Assembly (NCBI GenBank): GCA_016794465.1
Contig: JAEUKA010000089.1
Span: 36,188 to 100,187, forward strand
Length of the DNA: 64,000 nt
Direction of reading: 5' to 3'
Origin: Myxococcales bacterium
Lineage (GTDB): Bacteria > Myxococcota_A > Polyangia > Palsa-1104 > JAEUJZ01
Below the pieces are notes generated by a model. The model did no database searches and was not told where the DNA came from. It saw only the letters and a list, made by a program, of their open reading frames with translations. Made by a program: the position numbers and the translations under genes. Shown here in pieces: positions 50,943-59,554 of this stretch. Each line of letters opens with the position of its first letter. Within the stretch, counting starts at the first letter, position 1.

Positions 50943-52270
50943 TCTTGCTGCGCTGTCAGGGCTGTGGAAAAAAGGTGTCTGTTCCAGCGGCAGGAGCGGC
51001 TCCTGTCCTTTGTCCACAGAGCGGGAATGGTCGCGATCATGTACTCCTTCCCGAGCTGCCTTTGCCGTCGCTGCGTGGGGATGAAAAGGAGTCCCAGCCG
51101 CTTCTCCGCTTTGCGGATCGGATGCTCGCGTTTCATCGCTGCGCCGCAGCTGGTCATCCCGAGATCTATCAAGAGATCGTACGCACGCTGGATGCACGAA
51201 TCACCGCGCTGACCGGACAGTCGTTCGCGTGTACTCCGCTGGTTCGTAGTGACTCCCTTTCGCAGTACTTCGGACTCGATTCGCGCGGTGGAGTGTGGCT
51301 GAAAGACGACACCCAGCGTCCCGGCGGCTCTCACAAGGGGCGGCATCTGTTTGGCACAATGGTTGAGCTTCTCGTCGGAGAGTCGCTCTCCTCATCACAT
51401 CCTTCGGCGGTGCAAAAGCCACTGGCAATCGCCAGCTGTGGGAATGCAGCACTGGCAGCAGCGGTGATCGCGCGGGCAGCAGAGAGGCCGCTCTTGGTCT
51501 TCATTCCTGCTGATGCAGAGCCGAGTGTCGTACTCCGTCTGCGCGAGCTTCAAGCGGAGATCACAGTCTGTCACCGTCGAGAAGGAGAGTCCGGAGATCC
51601 CTGTTATCTGCGCTTTTTGGAATCCGTACGCGCGGGTGCAGTTCCGTTCTGCTGTCAAGGAACGGACAACGGACTGACGATAGAAGGGGGCCAGACCCTG
51701 CTTGCGGAAGCACTCTGTGAGCTGGAAGCTGCGGCCCGAACTCCGTCGCGCATCGTCGTTCAAGTGGGCGGTGGAGCCTTGGCCTCCGCATGTTCTCTGG
51801 CGATTGAGACGGCCCTTTCGACCGGACTCCTTTCATCACGACCACGCTTTTACACCGCCCAGACCACTGCGGTGGCGCCGCTGCATCGTGCCTATCAGCG
51901 ACTCCGAACAGAGCTTGGTGATGCGCTGGATTCCTTCACCGAACAAGACTGGTATCAAGTCGCCGCCGAAAAGCATCGCTACATGTGGCCGTGGGAGCGT
52001 GTTTCCGCTAGTGCCGCACACGGAATCCTCGACGATGAAACCTATGACTGGCTGGCACTTGTGAAAGCGATGGCTCGGTCAGGAGGGCGTCCGCTGGTGA
52101 TTCCGGAAGAGACGATCTTGGCAGGGAATGCGCTGGCCAAAGATGCGACCGGAATTGCAGTGAGTGCGACGGGAAGTGCGGGTCTTGCGGGACTCCTTCA
52201 CTTGCACAAGGAGGAGCCTCTGCAACCGGATGAAAACGTCCTGTGTCTGTTTACTGGAGTGATGAGATGA
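50939..52270 (+). CDS. Threonine-synthase/diaminopropionate-lyase-like PLP enzyme
   Basis: A 443-aa fold-type II PLP enzyme. The N-terminus has a C-x-x-C (residues 6 and 9) reminiscent of the zinc-ribbon end of threonine synthases. KDDTQRPGGSHKGRHL places the PLP Lys at 133, SCGNAALAAA follows, and VQVGGGALAS is the phosphate loop. It is more like threonine synthase/diaminopropionate ammonia-lyase enzymes than cysteine synthases. Codon use and sequence texture from here to about 53.2 kb differ somewhat from the first operon half. It is coupled to both neighbours: GTG start overlapping upstream, and its own stop overlapping the nitrilase start by 4 nt. The substrate is unknown. Confidence 0.75.
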   Translation: MILLRCQGCGKKVSVPAAGAAPVLCPQSGNGRDHVLLPELPLPSLRGDEKESQPLLRFADRMLAFHRCAAAGHPEIYQEIVRTLDARITALTGQSFACTPLVRSDSLSQYFGLDSRGGVWLKDDTQRPGGSHKGRHLFGTMVELLVGESLSSSHPSAVQKPLAIASCGNAALAAAVIARAAERPLLVFIPADAEPSVVLRLRELQAEITVCHRREGESGDPCYLRFLESVRAGAVPFCCQGTDNGLTIEGGQTLLAEALCELEAAARTPSRIVVQVGGGALASACSLAIETALSTGLLSSRPRFYTAQTTAVAPLHRAYQRLRTELGDALDSFTEQDWYQVAAEKHRYMWPWERVSASAAHGILDDETYDWLALVKAMARSGGRPLVIPEETILAGNALAKDATGIAVSATGSAGLAGLLHLHKEEPLQPDENVLCLFTGVMR

Positions 52271-53247
52271 CTGCTCGCAGAGTGATCCGTTGTGCGCTGA
52301 CTCAGACCAAGAATGCGTATCTGCAGATGCCTTCCCAGACAGCGGACTTACCGTCGCTGTGTGACAAAATGGAAGACATTCGGATGGCCAACGTCACGCA
52401 CAACATCGACTTGATTTCGGCAGCCGCTGCCCATGGCGCGCGGGTGATCTGTCTGGGAGAGCTGTGTACGGCACCGTATTTTGCGCTGTACACCGATCCG
52501 ATGTGGCTGGCGTTTGCCGAAGATGTGCAGCTAGGTCCGTCGATCACCGCGTTTCGGAGTGCGGCAGTCGCCCATCACATGATTGTGATTGCGCCGATTT
52601 TTGAAGTCGACTCGCAGAGCGGGAAGCGCTTCAATACTGCGGTCATCATCGACGAGCACGGCGAGATCTTGGGCAAGTATCGCAAGACCCATATTCCGTG
52701 CGGACAGAACGATCGTGGATCGTTTCACGAGACGTTTTATTACGGCCCAAGTGATGGCCACCTTGGATCGTGGCATGCCAACATTGCGCGCAATTCCTTC
52801 TTCCCGGTATTTCGCACCAGCGTCGGCAACATTGGGGTCGCTATCTGTTACGACCGACACTTTGAAGGCGTCATGGACTCGCTTCGGGAAGGGGGCGCAG
52901 AGCTGGTGTTTTGTCCGGCGATTACCTTTGGGAACAAGAGTCAGAGAGTCTGGCACGAGGAGTTTCGCGTCGATGCAGTCCGCCACGGTATGTTCATCGG
53001 CGGATCGAACCGCAGCGGTCGGGAGCCGCCGTGGACGATTGAATATTTCGGAGAGAGCTATTTTTGTGGGCCACAGGGACTCTGTCCGCCGATTCCTAGC
53101 CCCAGAGGACTGGTGATGGCGGACCTCGATCTGACGGAGCTGAGTGAGCCCGATCCGTCCGGCTGGAACCTGCCGCGCGACATCCGTTACGACATCTACT
53201 CGCCAAGGACTGGCCGGACGGAATCGCCGCGCTACTCGACGAGGTAG
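52267..53247 (+). CDS. Nitrilase-superfamily amidase (beta-ureidopropionase / N-carbamoylputrescine amidase-like)
   Basis: A 326-aa carbon-nitrogen hydrolase with the full catalytic triad: Glu65 in CLGELC, Lys140 in GKYRKTHIP and Cys194 in VAICYDRHF. The second Glu is likely in the GSFHE segment near 151-155. The sequence is closest to carbamoyl-amine amidases that release CO2 and NH3 from N-carbamoyl compounds. It is the last gene of the four-gene operon; its ATG overlaps the stop of the preceding gene by 4 nt, and the stop overlaps the convergent PDZ lipoprotein gene by 16 nt. Together with SsnA and two lyases it suggests stepwise release of ammonia from a carbamoylated or ureido intermediate. 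This is inference. Confidence 0.85.
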   Translation: MTARRVIRCALTQTKNAYLQMPSQTADLPSLCDKMEDIRMANVTHNIDLISAAAAHGARVICLGELCTAPYFALYTDPMWLAFAEDVQLGPSITAFRSAAVAHHMIVIAPIFEVDSQSGKRFNTAVIIDEHGEILGKYRKTHIPCGQNDRGSFHETFYYGPSDGHLGSWHANIARNSFFPVFRTSVGNIGVAICYDRHFEGVMDSLREGGAELVFCPAITFGNKSQRVWHEEFRVDAVRHGMFIGGSNRSGREPPWTIEYFGESYFCGPQGLCPPIPSPRGLVMADLDLTELSEPDPSGWNLPRDIRYDIYSPRTGRTESPRYSTR

Positions 53248-53963
53248 ACGCGGGGGAAGAAGACACCGCCGCGCGCGAGGGTGAGCTGGACAGACTGGCT
53301 CCGCGACTCACCAAGGCCGCGCAGGATGGCTCCCAGGTTGTCGGGCGTGACGGTGACCCCGTCGGCAGAGATCAGCAGATCGCCAGCCTGTAGACCGACG
53401 CGGGCGGCGAGGCTGTTTTTGGCGACGGCAGTGAGCTTGCACGGGGTGTAGGTCGCAAGCTCGACGGACTCGCAGGTGGTGCCGATGCCGTAGCGGCTGG
53501 CAACGCGGGTGAGGCTGCTGGCGCTGATGTGGAAGACATGCTCGCCGGTTTCGCGGGCGGCGCGATCGAACTCGTGCTCAATGACCCGGACTGTCAGATC
53601 CTCGCCGGCGCGGACGGTGCGACGAGAGTTGGTGGTGGTATCGACAATCTCGATCGCGGACTCACGGACGGCGCTGAGCTTGAGGCTGCGGCCCATCGTC
53701 TCACCGACGCGGACGTTGCTGGTGTCCCAGGTTGCGGTGTCAGCGAGGGTGGCAAAGGCTGCGGCGCCTTCCCCTTGGGTGCCAAACAGACGCAGAGTCG
53801 CTGAACGGGCGGAGTATTCCGTCGCTTTGGCGCCCGGCTCAGCGACGGCCAAGGCCGAAACCTCGCGCTCGCTGACAGTCGCGCCAGAAGCAAGGTCCGC
53901 ACCGTTACACGAAGCGAGCCACGGCAGAGCTAGTACAACAAACGAAAGTAGCTGCGTTTTCAT
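53232..53963 (-). CDS. PDZ-domain lipoprotein (GspC-like)
   Basis: A 243-aa exported lipoprotein with the lipobox WLASC. The middle domain (about 50-150) is beta-rich and not recognised. The C-terminal domain has PDZ-like elements: PCKLTAVAKNSLAARVGLQAGDLLISADGVTVTPDNLG, comparable to the PDZ repeats of the protein at 2212-3156. It is the second gene of an operon with the SGNH hydrolase (13-nt gap, with AAGAGGAGG upstream). It overlaps the convergent nitrilase gene by 16 nt. Confidence 0.7.
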   Translation of the reverse strand: MKTQLLSFVVLALPWLASCNGADLASGATVSEREVSALAVAEPGAKATEYSARSATLRLFGTQGEGAAAFATLADTATWDTSNVRVGETMGRSLKLSAVRESAIEIVDTTTNSRRTVRAGEDLTVRVIEHEFDRAARETGEHVFHISASSLTRVASRYGIGTTCESVELATYTPCKLTAVAKNSLAARVGLQAGDLLISADGVTVTPDNLGAILRGLGESRSQSVQLTLARGGVFFPRVYLVE

Positions 53964-53976
53964 GGTCGGCCTCCTC

Positions 53977-54876
53977 TTACTTTAGGCATGCGGGGACGTT
54001 GCTGAGGGTGCCGTATTCAGCGGCTTCCCAGGCGGCACAGGCGAGCTTGCGCTGGCCAGTGTCCTTGGCAGGATGAAAGCAGTCGAAGCTATCGATGTCG
54101 TCTTTGCCAAACTTGTAGGTTCCAACGGAAGAGTTGCTGACCGCACTGCCGCGCCAGTCCGTGATAAACGACACTGTACCGGCATAGCGGGCAGCAGCAG
54201 CTTCGACCTCGGCGCGCAAACCGTCATTGTATTGGTCGATACGGGCACCAATGGCCGCGCGGCGGGTGGCATTGCTCTCACCGGTGACGACGCGACAGAC
54301 GCCTGCAATCGACCACACCAGATTACAGGTGATGACATTCTTCGCGTTGCCGGCGTTATACAGATAATCGACGCGCGGCATTGACAGCACTTGCACCTGC
54401 GATCCCGTTGGCAGACAGCCCGCCAGCAGATCGAGCGCACTCTTAAGCGCATTGCGATACGTCGTTACCGAATACAGGTTCGCGGTCGCATCACTCGTTG
54501 TGCCTTTGTCACGCGAGCAGACATCGTTGCCGCCCAGCTCGATGACCACGCGGTTTGGCTTCGCCGTCATTGCGCAGATCCGTGCCGCTTGCCCCGCCGC
54601 GTTGTCCCTGCCACCCACCATCTCGGCGCCGCTCACCGAGACAAACTGCTTGGTCATCGCAGCATTTTTGGCCTTGTAGCGCAGATACAGCGAGTTGACC
54701 GTCGCGTCGGTGCCTTGGCCAAAGCCAAGCTCGGGATGCTCGCCGGGGAAGTTGTTGGCACCCCAGCCTTGCGAGATGCTGTCGCCGATTCCGGACAGCT
54801 TGGACGGGTCAGCTGCCGACGCCAGGGTCGGAAGCAAAACGGCGGAGAGTACGCCCAGACACACAGAGAGCCGCAT
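53977..54876 (-). CDS. Exported SGNH/GDSL hydrolase
   Basis: A 299-aa secreted esterase/lipase-like hydrolase. The signal peptide ends around LASAADPS. Block I is GIGDSISQGWG with the nucleophile Ser, block III is ELGGNDVC with Asn, and block V is DCFHPAKD with Asp and His. Several Cys pairs probably form disulfides. The start at 54876 was chosen because AAGGAGG lies just upstream and the signal peptide begins there. The substrate may be an acyl ester on a polysaccharide or lipid. It is divergent from the rmlB gene and upstream of the PDZ lipoprotein in an operon. Confidence 0.88.
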   Translation of the reverse strand: MRLSVCLGVLSAVLLPTLASAADPSKLSGIGDSISQGWGANNFPGEHPELGFGQGTDATVNSLYLRYKAKNAAMTKQFVSVSGAEMVGGRDNAAGQAARICAMTAKPNRVVIELGGNDVCSRDKGTTSDATANLYSVTTYRNALKSALDLLAGCLPTGSQVQVLSMPRVDYLYNAGNAKNVITCNLVWSIAGVCRVVTGESNATRRAAIGARIDQYNDGLRAEVEAAAARYAGTVSFITDWRGSAVSNSSVGTYKFGKDDIDSFDCFHPAKDTGQRKLACAAWEAAEYGTLSNVPACLK

Positions 54877-55092
54877 GGTGATCCTCCTTGCCCAACCAAA
54901 AGAGAGCTGGGACGAAAAGGAACATGGGTTATGCAACTGACATACCAAGCCTGCGTTGTGGCAGGTCAGCGACGGAAACTGCCAATTCCAACCAATTTTG
55001 GGAGCGCTTCGATTGGGAAGTAAAGACCCCGACTGCTGATGGCTCTGGCCCGCAAAAAATTCCTCTTGGGACGAGCGGACTTTTGACTGACT

Positions 55093-56148
55093 ATGCCGGC
55101 CATGAACTTGCTCGTCACTGGGGGCTGCGGCTTCATCGGTGCAAATTTCGTTCATGAGCAGCGACGGCAATACCCGCAAGACCGGCTGGTGGTGCTCGAT
55201 GCGCTGACCTACTGCGGCAACCTGCGCAACCTCGAGTCCCTGTCGTCCGATCCGGGGGTGGCGTTTGTGCGGGGCGACATCTGCGATGCTGACCGAGTCG
55301 CGCAGCTGCTTCGCGACGATCACATGGATGCCATCGTTCACTTTGCCGCCGAGAGCCACGTTGACCGATCGATCCTCGGGCCGCTGCCATTTGTGCAGAC
55401 CAATGTCGTCGGAACCACGGTGCTGCTTGAGGCAGCGCGAAAGGCCCAGGTTCAGCGCTTCCTTCATGTCTCGACCGACGAGGTCTACGGCACGCTCGGG
55501 CCGACTGATCCGCCGTTTACCGAGGAGACGCCGCTGGCTCCGAGATCGCCATATGCCGCCAGCAAAGCCGCGTCGGATCATCTGGCGCTAGCGTATGCGC
55601 ATACCTACGGACTGCCGGTGGTGGTGACGCGCTGCTCGAACAACTATGGACCGTTTCAGTTTCCCGAAAAGCTGCTGCCACTGATGATCTTGTCGGCGCT
55701 AGCAGATCAGCCGCTGCCGGTGTACGGCGACGGACAACAGGTCCGCGACTGGATTTACGTTGAAGATCACTGCCGAGGAATTGATGCCGCGCTTCGTCGA
55801 GGGCGACCGGGTGCGGTGTACAACTTCGGCGGGCGGGCCGAGCGGACGAACCTCGAGATGGTGCATGCGATCTTGGAGCTCGTCGGAAAGCCGCGCTCGC
55901 TGATTCGCTTTGTCGCCGATCGTCTTGGGCATGATCGTCGCTACGCCGTCGAGTGCAGCCGGGCCGAGCACGAGCTGGACTGGCACGCCCGCTGGAGTCT
56001 CGACGACGGGCTGCGCGAGACGGTGCGCTGGTACCGCGAACATCCCAGCTGGTGTCAGAGCGTGCAGTCAGGCGAGTACCGGACGTTTTACGATCGCAAC
56101 TACACCACGCGGCTCGCTGAATCGACCGAGGTAGCACAATGCGGGTAG
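55093..56148 (+). CDS. rfbB: dTDP-glucose 4,6-dehydratase
   Basis: A 351-aa NAD-dependent enzyme converting dTDP-glucose to dTDP-4-keto-6-deoxyglucose in the cytosol. GCGFIGANF is the cofactor motif (G-x-x-G-x-x-G), STDEVYG is the active-site region, YAASKAASDHL gives the catalytic Tyr and Lys, and TRCSNNYGPFQFPEKLLP and GDGQQVRDWIYVEDH are classical. Starts at 55093 and 55102 are both possible. It is the first gene of an rmlB-rmlD-rmlA-like set; rmlD overlaps its end by 10 nt. Confidence 0.92.
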   Translation: MPAMNLLVTGGCGFIGANFVHEQRRQYPQDRLVVLDALTYCGNLRNLESLSSDPGVAFVRGDICDADRVAQLLRDDHMDAIVHFAAESHVDRSILGPLPFVQTNVVGTTVLLEAARKAQVQRFLHVSTDEVYGTLGPTDPPFTEETPLAPRSPYAASKAASDHLALAYAHTYGLPVVVTRCSNNYGPFQFPEKLLPLMILSALADQPLPVYGDGQQVRDWIYVEDHCRGIDAALRRGRPGAVYNFGGRAERTNLEMVHAILELVGKPRSLIRFVADRLGHDRRYAVECSRAEHELDWHARWSLDDGLRETVRWYREHPSWCQSVQSGEYRTFYDRNYTTRLAESTEVAQCG

Positions 56149-57026
56149 CCGTGCTCGGACCGCAAGGCAGCCTCGGGATTCACCTGTGTGAGGAGCTGCG
56201 CCTGGCGGGTCATGATGTCGATGCGATCGATCGTACGGTCTGTGATCTGGCGACTCCGGATCGCGAGAGTCTGTATCGGCTGCGTGATCGCTTTGCCAGC
56301 GGGGACTGTCAGCTGGTCGTGAACACCGCCGCGTTCACCGACGTGGATGGCGCCGAGCAGAAGACCGACGAAGCATTTCTGGTCAACGCGCTGGGAGCCG
56401 AGCTGGTGGCACGCGCCGCCGATGAAGCAGGGGCTGCGATCTGTCACCTCTCGACGGACTTTGTGTTCGATGGAGAGTCGACCCGTCCCTATGACGAGTT
56501 TGACGAGCCACGACCGCTATCGGCCTATGCGCGCAGCAAGCTGGCGGGGGAGCGACTCGTCGGAAAGGCAGCGGCCCGCAGCTTCATCGTACGCGTCGGC
56601 GGGCTCTATGGTCGACGCGGGCGCAACTTTGTCTCGACGCTGGTCAGCCGCTTAAAGGCCGGCCAGCCGCTGCGCATCGATCGTGAGCGCTGGACCAGTC
56701 CGACGTGGAATCGCTTGCTGGCGCGTCAGCTCATCACCCTGTGCGAGCGCGGCGAGCATGGGGTCTATCACGCCACCTGTCAGGGGTCGACCACGTGGTT
56801 CGGCTTTGCAGAGGCTCTGTGCGACGAGGCAGCGGCGCTTGGACGGGATCTCCCGCGAACCTTTGTGGGTGTCACAACGCAAGAACTTACCGCACCGGCG
56901 ATGCGGCCTCGCTCGTCGCTGCTTGACTGTCGGATGCTGCGCTTGCGCGGGCTGCTGAAGCTGCCGCCGTGGCGGGAAGCCCTGCGCGCTTATCTTACCG
57001 AACTACTCATACAGGGAGAGCTCTAG
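56139..57026 (+). CDS. rfbD: dTDP-4-dehydrorhamnose reductase
   Basis: A 295-aa reductase of the RmlD group that makes dTDP-L-rhamnose from the 4-keto sugar. GPQGSLGIHL is the glycine-rich loop, NTAAFTDVDGAE is the sugar-binding region, and LSTDFVFDGE and SAYARSKLAGERLVG hold the catalytic triad. The length is normal. It overlaps rfbB by 10 nt and is followed after 43 nt by the nucleotidyltransferase gene. No rmlC epimerase gene was found in the window. Confidence 0.9.
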   Translation: MRVAVLGPQGSLGIHLCEELRLAGHDVDAIDRTVCDLATPDRESLYRLRDRFASGDCQLVVNTAAFTDVDGAEQKTDEAFLVNALGAELVARAADEAGAAICHLSTDFVFDGESTRPYDEFDEPRPLSAYARSKLAGERLVGKAAARSFIVRVGGLYGRRGRNFVSTLVSRLKAGQPLRIDRERWTSPTWNRLLARQLITLCERGEHGVYHATCQGSTTWFGFAEALCDEAAALGRDLPRTFVGVTTQELTAPAMRPRSSLLDCRMLRLRGLLKLPPWREALRAYLTELLIQGEL

Positions 57027-57069
57027 CCGGGTCTTGGTTTTCGGCAGAGTCTCGACGGAAAGGTTCATC

Positions 57070-57807
57070 ATGAAGGGGATTATCCTGGCCGGCGGCTCCG
57101 GCACACGCCTCCTTCCGCTTACCAAAATCACCAACAAGCACCTGTTGCCCGTCGGTCGCGAGCCGATGATTGTGCATCCGGTGCGCAAGCTGGTGCAGGC
57201 CGGAATCCGCGACATTCTCGTCGTCACCGGCTGCGAACACATGGGCGATGTGGTCGGTCTGCTCGGCTCTGGTCGCGACTTCGACTGCGAGTTTACCTAT
57301 CGTGTACAAGATCAGGCGGGCGGCATCGCGCAGGCACTCTCTCTCGGTCGTGACTTCGTGCGCGGAGACAGACTGGTCGTGCTGCTCGGTGACAACATCT
57401 TTGCCGACGAGCTGGGCGTCTACTGTGAGCGCTTCGCCCGCCAAGGTCGCGGCGCGCGCATCCTGCTGAAAAAAGTCCACGATCCGCAGCGCTACGGAGT
57501 CGCCCAGATCAGCGGCCCCAGCATCGTCGGCATCGAGGAAAAGCCCGAGCATCCCAAGAGTGAGTACGCGGTCACCGGCATCTATATGTACGACGATCGT
57601 GTGTTCGACATCATCGCGCAGCTACGGCCTTCCGGTCGTGGCGAGCTGGAGATCACCGACGTGAACAACGCCTACATTCGGCGCGGTGAGCTGGGCTTTG
57701 ACATCCTAGAAGGCTACTGGACAGACGCCGGAACGCACGAGTCCTTACGCCTCGCCAACGAGCTAGTGCTCGGACTCCCAACCTCCGGAAACTACCAAGC
57801 TGCATAG
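57070..57807 (+). CDS. rfbA: Glucose-1-phosphate nucleotidylyltransferase (short RmlA-like)
   Basis: A 245-aa nucleotidyltransferase. GGSGTRLLPLTK is the nucleotide-binding loop, LLGDNIFAD supplies the metal-binding Asp, and EEKPEHPKSEYAVTGIYMYD and EITDVNNAYIRRGEL are typical of RmlA. At 245 aa it is shorter than the approximately 290-aa RmlA tetramers and belongs to the short form, lacking the C-terminal regulatory helices. ATG at 57070 was chosen; the frame extends 36 nt upstream. With rfbB and rfbD it would supply dTDP-deoxysugars for a surface glycan or metabolite. Confidence 0.85.
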   Translation: MKGIILAGGSGTRLLPLTKITNKHLLPVGREPMIVHPVRKLVQAGIRDILVVTGCEHMGDVVGLLGSGRDFDCEFTYRVQDQAGGIAQALSLGRDFVRGDRLVVLLGDNIFADELGVYCERFARQGRGARILLKKVHDPQRYGVAQISGPSIVGIEEKPEHPKSEYAVTGIYMYDDRVFDIIAQLRPSGRGELEITDVNNAYIRRGELGFDILEGYWTDAGTHESLRLANELVLGLPTSGNYQAA

Positions 57808-57928
57808 AACGTCAAGCGAAACCTATTGCGGACTTCGTCTGCTGCATCGTCGGTGCTCACGTACTGACGTACGCTCCGCTCCTCCTCTTTGCATCCAAGG
57901 TTCCTCATGACGGTTTCGCTAGACGTTC
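57807..57928. repeat. Inverted repeat with 17-bp arms between convergent genes
   Basis: GAACGTCAAGCGAAACC (57807-57823) and GGTTTCGCTAGACGTTC (57912-57928) are arms with one mismatch. Inside is the near-palindrome GTACTGACGTAC with GCTCAC on the left and GCTCCGC on the right. CTCTTTTT follows the right arm, so it could end transcription of the nucleotidyltransferase gene. The composition resembles the dispersed palindromic intergenic elements of many proteobacteria. Confidence 0.55.
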
Positions 57929-57934
57929 CTCTTT

Positions 57935-59518
57935 TTACGGCGCGATCCAGAGGGCTCCGCGTGGGGGGATTGTGGGCAGTACGTAGGCTGTCCGATTCAT
58001 CGCTGTCACCGACGGCATGGGCACACTCCCTAACAGCTCGCGCGGAGTCCCTTGGGGGAAGTCACTGGGCAGCGAGATTCGTATTCCTGCTGCTGCTGTC
58101 GTTCCCAGATTCCACACCAGAATCACGCCTCCGTTAGACTGGGAATCGCTGCGATAAATTGCCAGCACGCGATCATCCGGAACCGCCGGCCAGATCATCT
58201 GTAGCGTCGTCGAACGGAGTCCTGGCTCGGTCTTGCGGAGCTGTCCCAAGCGACGATAATGCGCGAGCAGAGAGTCGGTCTGTTCACTCTGTTTTTGCAC
58301 CACATCCCATGGCATCGGCGCCCGCTGACCACGATCTCCGCTCGTACTGCTCTGCGCCAGTCCAACCTCTTCCCCGTAGTACAGAAACGGCGTTCCTGGC
58401 ATTCCCAACAGCAGCGTGGCGGCACTCCGTAACATCGCCAGATCGCCGCCCAGCTCCGTCGCTAGCCTCCGCTGATCATGGTTGGTTAGGAAGGGTGAAA
58501 AGAATCGCGCTGGCACCGTTCCGCGCGCCATCACTTCCAGCATATCTCGCAGCGGCTTGGCCGTTCCTCTCTTTATGGAATCGATCATCGCGCCCGCGAG
58601 CGGAAAGTGAAATGCGGCATGTAGTTCCTTGCCTCCGCTGTGATAGCTCGCGATCGAGTCAACGTCGCTCCACACCTCGCCGATCAGGACAGACTGCGGA
58701 TGTTTTTCCGACAAGCTATGACGCAGGCGCTGCCAGTACTGATGTGTCTCTGCGGTGTCTGAATAACTGGGCTGGCTCGTCGCTGTGGTCGGATCGGGCC
58801 ACTCGGTAAGGTAGCGCGCGGCATCGAGTCGGAAGCCATCGATTCCTCGCGCAAGCCAGCGATCGGCAATGTCTTCCATCGCTTGCGCTGTCGCAACATC
58901 GCGCAGGTTCAGGTCCGGCATGAACGACGAAAAGAGTCCGTAATAAAAGCGCCCCGGCTGTCCATCGAGCGGTCGGAAGACCTTGTTTCCAAGCCACTGC
59001 CAGCCCGGATCATTGCCGCGAAACAGATAGCGCTGGGAGGCCAGACTGCCCGTCGGTGCATCCTTCGCAGCAACAAACCACGGATGCGTCTTCGCGGTGT
59101 GATTGACCACCAGATCCAAGATCACCCGCATGCCGCGCTGATGCGCTTCTGCAAGCAGCCGATCCAGATCGCCAAGACTCCCAAAGTCGGGATGAACCGC
59201 ATCGTAGTCGGTCACGTCGTAGCCGTGATAGCTCGGCGAGGGATGAATCGGCGTCAACCACAGCAGATTCACCCCCAGCGACTGCAAGTACGGGAGCCGC
59301 TGCCGAATCCCTGTCAGGTCACCACTGCCGTCGCTACCACTGTCTGCAAAGCTCCGCACAAAGATCTCGTACCCGAGTGAGTCGAGGAGCCACTGCTCGG
59401 CAGAGGGCTTCCCCTGCGGCATCGCCAGATCCACATCCAGCGACGGCTCAGGAGTCATCCCAGCGGACGGTACACAGCTCAAACACGGCAGCAAAACGGA
59501 AACGATCAGCGCACGCAT
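57935..59518 (-). CDS. Exported GH13 alpha-amylase-family enzyme
   Basis: A 527-aa alpha-glucan-active enzyme. The leader ends around PCLSC, so secretion or lipid anchoring is likely. Conserved regions appear in order: LDLVVNHT (region I), GFRLDAARY with nucleophile Asp232 (II), IGEVW with acid/base Glu281 (III) and FLTNHDQRR with the transition-state Asp (IV). The C-terminal beta domain ends in RGALWIAP. The start at 59518 follows the signal; an alternative ATG at 59554 adds 12 residues and abuts the divergent gene. It could act on maltodextrins in the periplasm or outside the cell. Confidence 0.9.
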   Translation of the reverse strand: MRALIVSVLLPCLSCVPSAGMTPEPSLDVDLAMPQGKPSAEQWLLDSLGYEIFVRSFADSGSDGSGDLTGIRQRLPYLQSLGVNLLWLTPIHPSPSYHGYDVTDYDAVHPDFGSLGDLDRLLAEAHQRGMRVILDLVVNHTAKTHPWFVAAKDAPTGSLASQRYLFRGNDPGWQWLGNKVFRPLDGQPGRFYYGLFSSFMPDLNLRDVATAQAMEDIADRWLARGIDGFRLDAARYLTEWPDPTTATSQPSYSDTAETHQYWQRLRHSLSEKHPQSVLIGEVWSDVDSIASYHSGGKELHAAFHFPLAGAMIDSIKRGTAKPLRDMLEVMARGTVPARFFSPFLTNHDQRRLATELGGDLAMLRSAATLLLGMPGTPFLYYGEEVGLAQSSTSGDRGQRAPMPWDVVQKQSEQTDSLLAHYRRLGQLRKTEPGLRSTTLQMIWPAVPDDRVLAIYRSDSQSNGGVILVWNLGTTAAAGIRISLPSDFPQGTPRELLGSVPMPSVTAMNRTAYVLPTIPPRGALWIAP

Positions 59519-59554
59519 GGCGCGCAGCGTAGCAGTGGTGATAAGAGTCGGCAT

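Noticed and set aside
54877..55581. N-terminal extension of the SGNH hydrolase
   Set aside because: Lies opposite rfbB; signal peptide and AAGGAGG place the start at 54876.
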